Assembly (NCBI GenBank): GCA_028551475.1 | Contig: CM052354.1 | Span: forward strand, 26,869,258 to 26,933,257 | Direction: 5' to 3' | DNA length: 64,000 bases | From: Casuarina equisetifolia | Lineage: Eukaryota > Streptophyta > Magnoliopsida > Fagales > Casuarinaceae | In this document: positions 48,414-59,077 of the stretch, piece after piece | How positions within the stretch are numbered: position 1 is the first letter of the stretch | Layout: every line of letters starts with the position of its first letter | Notes under the pieces: generated by a model | What the model was told of the DNA's origin: nothing | The model's database searches: none | The model's input: the letters and a program-made list of their open reading frames with translations, nothing else | Position numbers and translations under genes: made by a program

Positions 48414-50516
48414 TGTTGTTGTACTGGAGTAACCATTTCCCCTGCGAGTTACAAAGCTCATGTCCAATTCAGAAGTAGAAGTCGTAGGTGACTTTGGGAA
48501 GGGCCCATTAATTCGTTTGAATGGCCCAACTAACCATTTTTCATGCATTTGATTACGAAGATCTCTTGCGAGCAAGAGAAGAAGATAGCACATACTGCTA
48601 TCATGATGTCTCCCAAAACATTAAAGAAATCCATAAAAACATCGGCCAAGAAAGCACTGATAATATCTAAACAAGCTTGGGGTCTAAAGAGTAGGGCAAA
48701 TAGAAAGCAAAATTTAAACAGCCATTCGTGTATGGGTTTGATTTGCAAATTCTTAGAACCACTCCGATCACTTCTCAAACATCAAAAATAATTTTTAGAC
48801 ACAAATTACCTAAACAAGGTTTTTGACGTGATTTTATTAACAATATTTAAAATACATATATAGAAAAAGATTCTGCATATATAAGAGCAAAATATTCTTG
48901 TAAAATATGTACCCTTGCGTCAATGTAAAAGCAAACCTCATTAAATACATAAGGAAAAAAATTAATGAGTAAAAAGCCACCTTGAGCATAGATATTTGCT
49001 AAGTTATAAGGCTTTTGAAAATTGGGAGAGTGAACTATCCATCTCTTTAGAAAGTAATTATGATATATTCCTTTTGGTATTTGTCTACTCATATTATGAA
49101 AAAAACAAAAAAGGGATAAAGACTAACTCCTCCTTATTTTAAAAGAGTTGCCATCTATTTCTGATTTTAAATAGTAATATGTTTTTCATATCAAAGAATT
49201 TTACAATTTTATACTTTCAAGACCTCTTAAGCTAATATGCAAAAATTGTATTGGCTCCTAACCTTTTGACATAAGAGTAATACGCAAACTCACCAACTAT
49301 TTCTATTTTTCTTTTTAGATCAATCAAATGAACCTTGTGATGCATGTACATCAAATTCAATTGAAGTTGTAACCATTGATGTGGGAGAATTTGAATAATC
49401 CAAACACAAGTCCAACTCAAGCTATCAATTCAGTCCTTATGCTATTCATACCAATAAATACACACGATCCAATTGATTCAAGAAGTTTGATTTTCATCTT
49501 GGCCTAACTTTGGACCAAGGCATCCTAACAAAAGTTATTGACTTGGTAGTTGTATTATTTCCAATGGGGGTCTCAAATGTATTAATGTGTTTCTTAGTTA
49601 TTAAGTCTTAATCCTTTATAAATAAAGGTTATATAGAGACTTGAAAGAAGTATAAAGTCTTTAAGTTGTTTGCTCAACTCGTTCTTATATACTTTATCCA
49701 ATTTCTAGGCAAAATTGGGGGTGAAACACTTTATTTACAAGTGGCACAGCCTTTACATCTAAGAGTCCATTTGGTAAGTGTCTATTTTTAATTTCTTATT
49801 TAGTTTCCATTTCATCTTTTCCCTTCTTACTTGATTGTAACTGAATCTCAATACACTTAAAACTACCTTCAAACATTATTTCTAAGTTTAGCTCACTCAA
49901 TTCCACTACATTCTACATCCCTTTAAATTTTATCACAAATACTTAATTAGAAAGAGAGACCAAAAGAAAAAAAATTGTTCAAATAAGTTTTGATATAGCT
50001 AAGGCATGTTAAATAAAAATTAAAGAAGATAAAATAGAAAATAGTAACTATAGCAATGATATTATTCAAAGCATAATTTAAATAATAATATTCATACAGA
50101 AAGCAACATTTTTTTTTTGTCTCTTGTCATTTTCTTCTTTCGTTTTATGTGAATAGATGTAGACTATTTATAAATAAACATCGACTTGTAGAACCTTAAA
50201 TTATCATTATGTATCTATTGATGTTTATTTGAAATACTACGCACTCAAAATGTGCAAGTACTTTCAATGTGATTAGAGTCTCATCACTTGATAAAAGAAA
50301 TTTCAAGATTTTGTTTATTGAATAAAGCTAGCAGATTTCTCAATGTTGTTTAACGTGAATTAGTTGGTGTTTGAGAAGGGCTGTAAATGTGTAATTTGAG
50401 CACTCTCAATTTTTACCAAACCAAGATATGAACTTGTGGACTAAATTCGTCCAGACCTCACAGTTATCAATCCCTGTGCCTCCAGGACACATGCGACCTC
50501 TCAGCAGCAGATAACA
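48414..50516. other. Intergenic after the copia element
   Basis: AT-rich DNA with short ORFs on both strands that show no domains. The last 150 bases before 50517 should contain the next gene's promoter and 5' UTR. Nothing else identified. Confidence 0.4.
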
Positions 50517-51302
50517 ATGGCTTCCGCAATCCGTCCGATAACCTACCTTCTTATCACGCTTGTCTTCTTCCCTTGGACATCGGAATCCAAATCTACAGAC
50601 CCAACTCCGGCTGCGTGGCCTCTCCAATTCCACTCGCTGCTGTTCATGAACAACAGCGGAACCCTGCAAATAGTGGATCTCTGGTACGACTGGCCCAAAG
50701 GTCAGAACTTCAACATCCTCCAGAACCAACCCGGCAAGCTCACGTACGACCTGGAGTGGGACAACGGCACATCCTTCATCTACACCCTGGATTCCAACCG
50801 GGAGTGCCGCGTTTTGCATCTCCCAGTTGGTATTCTCCTCCCCAGCTGGCTTCAAGGTGCAACCTACCTCGGCCAGCGCCGTGTCGATGGTTTCCTCTGC
50901 AACGTGTGGGACAAGGTCGACTTCATCTGGTACTACGAGGATGTCCTCACTAAAAGGCCTGTTCAGTGGGTCTTCTACACAGGTGCAATCAATACCCATA
51001 AACTGCACACATTTCATGATGCCTAAACTATTTAGGAATTGCTTTAATCTTGCTTTCTGTTGTGAAATACAGGATACACTGCTCATGTGATGACATTTGA
51101 GGTAGGAGCAGTGCTTGAGGACGCCGAGTGGCAGGCCCCTCTATACTGTTTTGGTCCTGCCGAGGAAGAAGAGAGGAGAAGAAGCCCTCTGCCGGAACCC
51201 GTGGTTGATGGTGCTTCCCATGGAAGGTTCATGAGAGGAAAATTCAGTGCTTCTAGTTCTGTGTATTCCCCCATTGGAAACATCAGAAAACTGAGATCAT
51301 AA
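50517..51302 (+). CDS. Plant-specific secreted or ER-lumen protein, At4g14100-like
   Basis: Two exons, 50517-50982 and 51073-51302, GT-AG, 231 residues. A signal peptide is evident ([20 protein letters not shown]). The mature part is rich in W, Y and [61 protein letters not shown] recognise this as the small plant family typified by Arabidopsis At4g14100, annotated loosely as glycosyltransferase-like; no catalytic function is established to my knowledge. An intact NNSG sequon supports passage through the secretory pathway. The C-terminus ends [11 protein letters not shown]. Codon use is more GC-rich than the surrounding repeats. CRL lies 720 bases downstream in the same orientation. Confidence 0.85.
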
Positions 51303-52022
51303 AATAGCACATATCCAGTTTAAGCTCTTTTCTTTTTCTTGGTAAACAAGGTTTAAAGTAATAATTGAAACAAAGTTGCAATATCATCTTTAATTGATTA
51401 CTGCAGTATTCGATTTCACCTCTGTTGCTGCAAACTTGCAGTACCAACTTCTCCCACTAGAAAGTGGCCAAGAATTTGACACTTAAATCATCAAACGTAA
51501 TTGATCAAGTATTTGACCAGGAAACAAACAAACAACTAAGCATCATGCCTTTACAGTGGCAAACAGCACGATTTCTCATCCTTATTGTGCTTCTTTTTCG
51601 TCCCACTGTGGAGATAACATCTTAGGAAACTAAAATCTAATACATGTTACGACGACCCTATTTCATTCTGTCCTTCTTTCGTTGTAATAAAGACTAAAGT
51701 CCAGCCCAGCCCAGGCAGAAAGCATCGGAAAAGCACAAAGATTTACGCATTATTAACTTTTAAGGGAGAAAACGACAGAGGAAACATGAAGACTTAATTT
51801 CCGATAATCTTTTGTGCGCTGCATCTCGCGCCGATTGTCGGACTGGAAACCCCACTTCTTCCCTTCCAAGTGATCGGATTAGCTTTTATGCTTTTTGAGT
51901 CTCGATTCTTCGTTCGTGGGGCTTGGCAGATGCAGATGAAGATGAAGATGAAGATGGTGATGATCGGAGACGCTTGGCAGTGGTGATAAGGGTAGAGTAG
52001 GAGTAAGAAAAGAAAGAACGAG
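51303..52022. other. Intergenic; CRL promoter and 5' UTR
   Basis: Downstream region of the At4g14100-like gene, then CRL upstream sequence. A GATGAA hexanucleotide microsatellite at 51935-51955 lies 70-90 bases before the CRL start codon, probably in its 5' UTR. Confidence 0.5.
51935..51955. repeat. GATGAA hexanucleotide repeat in the CRL 5' leader
   Basis: Three and a half units of GATGAA just upstream of the CRL ATG at 52023. Confidence 0.8.
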
Positions 52023-54958
52023 ATGGGTACGGGAAGTCGGGCACGGGGAGTTATAGTGAAGACTCTGCTACTGGTAGGAGGCGTGCTTTTGCTGAAGAGA
52101 CTCACCAAATCGACCACACGCTGGGACCATGCGCGTATCGTTGCTAACTCCCTCACCGGCCAAAAGGTACCCCATTTCTGATGTTCCCCTCCTCGCCGAC
52201 CCATCTCCTCCATTTTCATTAATGTTATCTTCGTTCCGAAACTTTAGAAGTCTGTGAATTGGGGGTAATCTGTTTGAATTTTTTGATAGTTTTCTATGGA
52301 GCAAGCATCCCGAGCTCCAGACAGTTACTTCAATTTCAGGTACGAACATAGACCTCCTCGCGTATTATAATTCATGGTACTAGTTTGATGCATAATAACC
52401 ATTAACTTTCTTAGGGTATCGGGTTTTTCCATAAAAATCATTCCTTAGCTTTTATCTATAACCAGTTATGCGTATCTAGGCATGGGTTCTTTTCAAAGCA
52501 TTTGAAGGATCACTTTTGTTCCAGTAGATTGCCTTTTCACTTCTGTCTCTTCATCTCTGCAGATTGGTTACATGCCCTGCAGCAGAGATGGTAGATGGGT
52601 CAAAGGTTTTATATCTTGAACAAGTGAGTATACAACTCATACTATATTTGTTTATTAGAGAAAAAAACTAGTCAAATTCTGGATGGCTTTCTTTTTCTTT
52701 ATTCTTTTTACTGTCAGTTGCTTTGTACAACATAATTGCTTCACAAGAGTTTTATTTCTGTTGCTAGGCATTCTGGAGAACTCCCCAGAAGCCCTTTCGG
52801 CAGGTATGCTAATGTACCCTATCAGCTTACAAATGGTTTCCTTGGATATTAACTTCTTTACTGTGTTGCTTTCAATTTATTTTTTTCGCTTCCTTTTCAT
52901 GAAAATTCAATTTCCATGATGTTCCTTGAAACAAAATCTCTCAATTCAGGTGAATTTGCCCAATATTCTTTGTCCAGATTGTTCTTATGGTGACAAATTC
53001 TAAACTCTAACTTTGCATCCCACTGCAGAGATTTTACATGGTTAAGCCGTGTCCTAAAGAGTTGAAATGTGATGTTGAGGTAGGCATATATTCAGTTTCC
53101 CAATTTCGTTTTTAGGAGCGTGATGTCCCGTTGTTGTTTTCATGTGGCTGAAGTTTTTGTTTTCCTGGATTTGAGTAGCTCTTCAATGTTTCTTTCTCAA
53201 TGGGCAGGTAAGTTCATACGCTATTAGAGAGGTGGAGGAGTACAAGAACTTCTGTGATCGCCCAAAGGACCAGCGCCCACTGCCTGAAGAAGTTCTTGGG
53301 GTAGCCTTTGATCACATCAAATCTTGGTCTTAGTTACTCACATTCATATATTTATGAAATTTATTTTTTTCGTTTTGGAGTCTTTGCAAGTTACATTTGC
53401 TTGAGCCATTTAGAAGTTCAGGAATAGAAAATTTTAATTAGGAGAAGCTAACTCCTACTTTTAATACACCAAGCAGTAAAGTAATGAAAGAGCTCCTGGA
53501 ACAAGTTTTACGCTCCAATAAAGAGGTTTAACACATGGCTTGAGGTGGGTGGATGTGTTTTGAACAGACATAATATCAATCAATGGGCATGACCTTAAAA
53601 TAGTAGACTTCTAGTAAAGAAATGTGATGCTTGACCCCAGTTTACACTACAATTATAGAATGAGTCAGTTCTTTAACATATAGGTTGCAGGTGGTGGTAC
53701 TGGGTGACTTAGTATCCCCTGTGTGCAGAAGTACTAAAACAAGCATTCTGATGTTTATCAACTTATTGCCGGCCCCATAACTTGCATGGCTGCAGTGTTG
53801 CCTGCTGGTAAGCATGAGGCAATAGTCTTAACCTATCTAGATAGGGTGTTTGATGCTTAGCAATCTTGTTCCTTCTTTAAATGTGTAGCGAGAATGGAAT
53901 TGAAAGGAAATACACTGACATCGTAACTCTTCAGTTTACTCGGAAAACTAGTTTTATACTTTTCTGTTGCATGCCTTGCCAGCTTTCTTTTCTTGTAAAT
54001 CTGTTATATTATGCAGACATATCTGATGATAGATTTTGTTTGCTAATTGAATTATATCTTGGGCTAACTTACCCAAGGGTTAAGGACAGCCGTGGAGCTG
54101 TACTCCCTGTTAGTCAAGCTCTTATAATAATCTTTATGCTTATTTTTAGGTTAATGCTTCAGTTTGGAAGACACTAACTTGATTCTTGATGTGTTGTCCT
54201 GCTGTTCTTTCATTAATTTTGCGAGCAAGTATTGGACCAAATACATTGCTCTGCGTGCTTGAAATTGTTACTCGTGAGGGAGCTGACTTTCTTTAAATGT
54301 CCTCTACTTATGCAGGATATTGGGGAGCATTTAACAACTATACACCTTAAACGATGTGATCGTGGAAAGCGCTGCTTATATGAAGGTTCAACTCCGCCTG
54401 GCGGGTTTCCTAATTCATGGGTAATTGTCTGCTAAACTTTTTGATACGATTTTCTTCTTTTCGTTTTTCTGCTTAAGCTTCCCTTGTACGCCAGCTGCCT
54501 GCTGTAAAACGTGGGAAGTAAATTTTTGCTTGATCTTCAATTTGTCCAATTACAGATAGTCAATGATAGTTCTTTTGTTTTTTCTCCACTCTTATGACAG
54601 AGCGGGGCAACTTACTGTACTTCAGAGCTTGCAATCTTGAAGAATAATGAGATACATACATGGGACAGGGGCTATGATGAAAATGGAAATCAAGTCCGCT
54701 TCTATACTCTTAATTTTCATTCCTTTATGTACCTTGATGAAGATTTGGAAGTACTCACTTTGGATTGAGATTAAGGCAAAAACCTTTAATGGAAATGCTT
54801 TTGTTTACTTGCCACAGGTTTGGGGAGCAAAGGAAGGTCCTTACGAGTTCAAGCCGGTTCCTGGCTCTAGTTTTGGAGACATGCTTTCACCTTTAGATTT
54901 CTCGCTTCAGCAACCGATGGAGAAACGAATCCAGGGTTCATTTGTCTTGCAAGACTGA
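52023..54958 (+). CDS. CRL: CRUMPLED LEAF, plastid envelope CpcT/CpeT-like (chromophore lyase) protein
   Basis: Nine exons: 52023-52166, 52290-52339, 52563-52623, 52768-52803, 53029-53079, 53208-53300, 54316-54420, 54601-54693 and 54818-54958. All are GT-AG, giving 257 residues, close to Arabidopsis CRL (about 260). A membrane segment lies near residues 10-25 (VIVKTLLLVGGVLLL), followed by LTKSTTRWDHARIVANSL. The CpcT/CpeT-like core has CPAAEMVDGSKVLYLEQAFW, RTPQKPFRQRFYMVKPCPKE, VSSYAIREVEEYKNFCDRPK and CLYEGSTPPGGFPNSW. CRL sits in the plastid outer envelope and is needed for plastid division, pattern formation and protein import. Plants lack phycobilisomes, so lyase activity is uncertain. 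The neighbouring rubredoxin gene converges on it. Confidence 0.97.
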
Positions 54959-55598
54959 TCACTTGTCGTATGTAGCCATTATGTGTAGATCTCTCAGCAT
55001 TCTTAAACTATTATCAAATAATGGCTTATTGCCAGAAACCACCTTTAGCTTTCACAATTTTGTTTCATTGAATATTCTTTAATTAGTATGCAATAATCCT
55101 GGTTGGGAATCACTAATGGATCTATTGACATCCCTGCAAAATAGTAAATGTGTTGAAGAAAAAGTCTGTAAGAGACAGTTTTGTGTGGCGAGATTGAAGA
55201 GTGTAGTTAAATCAGAAGAAAATTGCACGAACACGTTGATTTGTTTAGCATTAATATCCATTATTCTGCAATGGAGGCGAGGATATATGATTGCGAGCTA
55301 GTTTTCCTCATTGTTTGCTTTGAATGGCACAAAATGGCATTCGCCTTCCGCATTTTCATTGATTAGCAGACCATGGTCTTGTCCTATGATAAATGATTTC
55401 GTAAACAGGCATGAGTGAGGACCATCTTCATTTCCCCAAGAAACATGTACATCCTAATTAAGCACAATAACCCATACGGCCTTTTCGGCAACTTGTATAG
55501 TGATGAGAAAATGTGAATCTGAAGGAACTTTGATAACTAAAATGAAATTACAGTAAGATTTCTGTATCCCGGGTCGCACAGAATGGCAGCCTCAATGT
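54959..55598. other. Convergent 3' regions of CRL and the rubredoxin gene
   Basis: 640 bases shared by the 3' UTRs of CRL (+) and rubredoxin (-). No recognisable additional gene. Confidence 0.4.
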
Positions 55599-57117
55599 TC
55601 AGCTATAGGTGCTATTGAGGTAGAAGTATAATGCCACAAGCGCCACAACTCCCACCACAGCTGCGATTGGAAGCGCCCGCCTATTGCCAGGCCAGGCATC
55701 ATTTAGTAAGGAAAATTGCATTGAATTGTGAAAAAGGGAAGAACAGACGGAGGACATGATTTGGTTCTTAAAACTAAGAAGGGATAATGCTTACCCAATT
55801 GCTTCATCTCTCTGAAGTTGTGCTTTTCGAGCCTTACGAGCATCCATTTCATTAGCATTTTTTGTCACAGCAGGTTCATACGGCCTAAACCTCCGCTTTG
55901 GAGCACCACAAACTGTAAAAGCAGGATTAGAAGTAATGGTCAAGCGCCCTATCCTTGGCGTTAATCAACATTTTCTTATGAACAAGTTATGCTCATCGTT
56001 TTCTTGATGCACTGTGGATTATTTGAAACCTCCACGGGGTCCCAATTTTCAGAAATAAATCCACTACCATCCTGTGTATGTGACTCTGAACTGAAGCCTT
56101 TTCGAAAGCTTTACGGAAACAATCATAAGATAAAGTTTTATGGTTTATTTTGATAACTGATACAAAATTTGCTCCTTTGTGGAGTAATGAGCACAAATTA
56201 TCACACATAATTAGGATACACGAGGAACAAGACATAATCACCTCCTTAAGCATCATTCTATATTATGGGCATTAGACGTGATCACAAGAGCTAGGACAGA
56301 AAATGATGAGCATAACTTCATCATAATTATCACACAAAATTATGATATACAAGGAAGAAGACATAATCACCTCATTAAGCATCATTCTATATTATGGGCA
56401 TTAGGAGTGATCAAAAGAGCTAGGACAAAAAATGATTAATTAGGATACACAAGGAACAAGACATAATTGTCTCACTAAGCATTATTCTATATTTTGGGTA
56501 TTAGACGTGACCACAAGAGTTGGGATAGTGTTACGGTCCTAAAATGATATTAAATCCATCATGCCAACAGATTAAGGCATTTTGACTCAGTGGTTGGGTC
56601 TATTATTATTTTAGGACCATAACATGTAGAAACGTTATCTCCAAGAGTTTGCGAAATAGAAAAGCTTAATACAAAGGGGGATGAAAAAGATTTACCAGGA
56701 CAGAAGTACTTGTCAGGTAGCTTCTCAAAGGGAGTTCTCTCGTTGTAAATATAGCTGCATCAACAAAATTGAAACATGGTTAGCCCAATTACACCCAGAA
56801 CAAATCCAAATTCAAAGAAAGGATAGCTAAAAAGAGAAAAATAAACGTATGAGAAAGAGGAAAGATTACCCGCAATCGCGACAAATATAGGCCTGCTTGG
56901 AAGCAACACGCATGGAGAATCTGGGTGCAGCAGAAGCAAGAGTCTTTTGTTCAGAAACAAGCAAGAGATTAAGTGGAGCGAAGAAGGATGACTTCAGAGC
57001 AAGACGATCGGTGGGTCTTCGCAAACCATCATTGCCGACTGTAGCCAAAGAAGACGCTGGCAAAGCTTTGCCCAACATTGCGTGGGGTCTCGGCGGTGCC
57101 TGCAGCTGCATGGCCAT
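55599..57117 (-). CDS. Membrane-anchored rubredoxin, plastid-targeted
   Basis: Four exons on the minus strand: 57117-56870, 56754-56696, 55912-55795 and 55680-55599, GT-AG, 168 residues. Residues 1 to about 70 look like a chloroplast transit peptide rich in S, A and R. The rubredoxin iron site is intact: CRDC (C79, C82) and CPVC (C101, C104), with GYIYNERTPFEKLPDKYF between. A polar linker precedes one C-terminal membrane helix (IAAVVGVVALVALYFYL, about 147-163). Such proteins are one-electron carriers. A related thylakoid rubredoxin, RBD1, is required for photosystem II assembly, but that role is not shown for this one. I recall a homologue beside CRL in Arabidopsis (At5g51010). Intron 2 carries internal repeats. 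Confidence 0.93.
56197..56530. repeat. Three tandem copies of a block of about 110-130 bp in the rubredoxin intron
   Basis: Copies at about 56197-56308, 56328-56436 and 56437-56530 share GGATACACGAGGAACAAGAC, ATAATCACCTC, TAAGCAT(C/T)ATTCTATATT and ATTAGACGTGATCACAAGAG with small changes. All lie within intron 2, between exons ending at 56696 and starting at 55912. Confidence 0.8.
56530..56623. mobile_element. Short MITE-like element with 16-bp terminal inverted repeats
   Basis: GTTACGGTCCTAAAAT at 56530-56545 and ATTTTAGGACCATAAC at 56608-56623 are inverted repeats matching at 15 of 16 positions, enclosing 62 bases. No clear target duplication was seen. Size and structure suggest a MITE remnant, or the end of a larger element. 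Confidence 0.45.
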
Positions 57118-59077
57118 TTTCTATTTCCTTTTTTTCTTCTTTCAGTTCTCAGCAAAGAAGTGGGAGAAGAGCAGGCACAGGAAGAAGGGCTGTGAGGGAT
57201 CTGAAGATAAGAGAGTGGAAGACACTAGATACACAGTGAAATGTTCGGGTGACTTGTTCGTAATTGGCCGCTTGGAACATATGTGGAAGCGTGGCTTTCA
57301 TACTCCCCACACAAGCTCCCTTTCCATACTTTTAGTGCCTTTCTTATCTTCTTCGGACATTTCCTTGCCCGAGAAAGTTGTTTACTGGGGCGTATGAGCG
57401 CTGGGAAACGTAAATTTACTGCAGGCCTCCATTTCACCTGTTTAATTGTATTTTTTACGTACAGAAAATTTGTGGTCATCAATGCATTAAAGAACGATGG
57501 GACACCCAACTGCTCTTTTCCCCGAGAGAAAGGAGATTGCATGTTCCCTGCATCTCCATCATCTTGAGAAAAATGACTGCTACTGAAATTATCTAGAGAA
57601 GCTTAGCCAGGAGCAGAAAAGAAAAAGAAACTACCATGAGCAAATATGTCAAATCATCCTTCTCTATTGTCTTTTGCGTTGTGTTTTCCTTTTGGCTCAA
57701 CACCTTCTATACTTCTTTGGGGTCTCCAAAAAACCAACTCAACCATTACCCAACTCACATAATCAAGGAAATTGTTTTAACAAAGAAATGAAGAATGAAG
57801 AATGAAGAATGAAGAAAGCACCGAATCCGAGAGATTTATGCTAGCTTATATATTGCCCCGAAAGCCGACCCTCTCGGTAGTTAGATGTCATTAATGATTG
57901 GGAAACTTGTCGCTGAGGTGGACCAGAAAGTTCAACCTTGTGAACTTGTAAAAATGAAGTTTTGTCTATCAAATACTCCTGTAAAAGGAAAAGTCTAGTC
58001 TCTGTAGCTTTAGCGTTATATTTAAGTTCTTATAGTTTTGACACCTCCAAACCAGGTCGAAGCATGTCAAATAGACACCTTCCCTTTTTGTGGAACAAAA
58101 AGATTTGTCGGATCCCTTGGCAGCATACACCTCTAGCTTGACTCTAATGGTCCCGTTAAGGCATTTTCTTTCCTATACAATTGCTACACAATTTCCCGAG
58201 AAAGTGAAGAGTGTTGAGGGAGGGAATCATATATTATATTTGTCGCAAAAAAAGTTTGATTTGTAAATATGTGTTTTCTTATCAACTCAAGGATAGAAGC
58301 TCATCTTCAATGATATTCCTTTCAAAATCTTTGTAGAGTATCATTTTTTTAAGAAAAAATAATATAATACATTAACCTAACTCACACATATAGAATGTCA
58401 AATCCAAATCCTTATTAACTTACCACTAAATTAACTAATCAAACGGTATAGAATTCTTTAAGGAGTACCATTAGGCCCATTGTTTTATGGTATCTAACAA
58501 GCAAATAGGAAAAGATCATTATTAACCCTTTACTGTTTTATTTACCATATAAGAAACTGGATTTCACATTATACTTGTCATAATGACTAAAACTCTAGTT
58601 GCCCACCAGCCAACTTCACTAAACCTCTAGTTGCATTATTGAAAGTAGGCATGGCCTACAGGCTGACAAATTTTGCTCTGCTATAGGCGCTCAAGCCCTC
58701 CTATCGTAGCTCTTTTTTAAGGAAACATCGACACGTTCTTCATTATTTACAACTTTGATGCTAACAAACTTTTGATACAAGAGGGAATTTACCAACTTGC
58801 CAAATCGCAAAAGAGTCAAAAATCACCTTACTCCACAAGATGCAGTTAGCAAAAGAAGTGGAAAATACAAGTTGCTTCCCACCTAGAAGTATCACACATG
58901 CGCACCACCTAAAACCACAAAAAGGCATTTACACCAAGATTTGGCCGTGTATAGAAGTTGAAATTGATTAAAATAAGCACCTCAGTTACAACACAGCTCG
59001 GAGGAGATCAGGAAGTTGAGCCAAAAAGCTTATCGCAAAGAATTCTGTTTACACAGAAGTACACGGTATCATAGGTG
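57118..59077. other. Intergenic between rubredoxin and the GT47 gene
   Basis: The rubredoxin upstream region comes first. A GAATGAA-type microsatellite lies at about 57787-57817, then AT-rich DNA. The last few hundred bases hold the GT47 3' UTR. ORF 56897-57397 (+) is largely antisense to rubredoxin exon 1 and is not considered a gene. Confidence 0.4.

Noticed and set aside
48543..48791. 82-residue ORFs on both strands after the copia element
   Set aside because: They overlap each other in opposite orientation, and their lysine-rich or hydrophobic composition is explained by AT-rich sequence.
50406..51086. 226-residue minus-strand ORF over the At4g14100-like gene
   Set aside because: Antisense to an intact, recognisable gene with a signal peptide. 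The minus-strand translation shows no domain.
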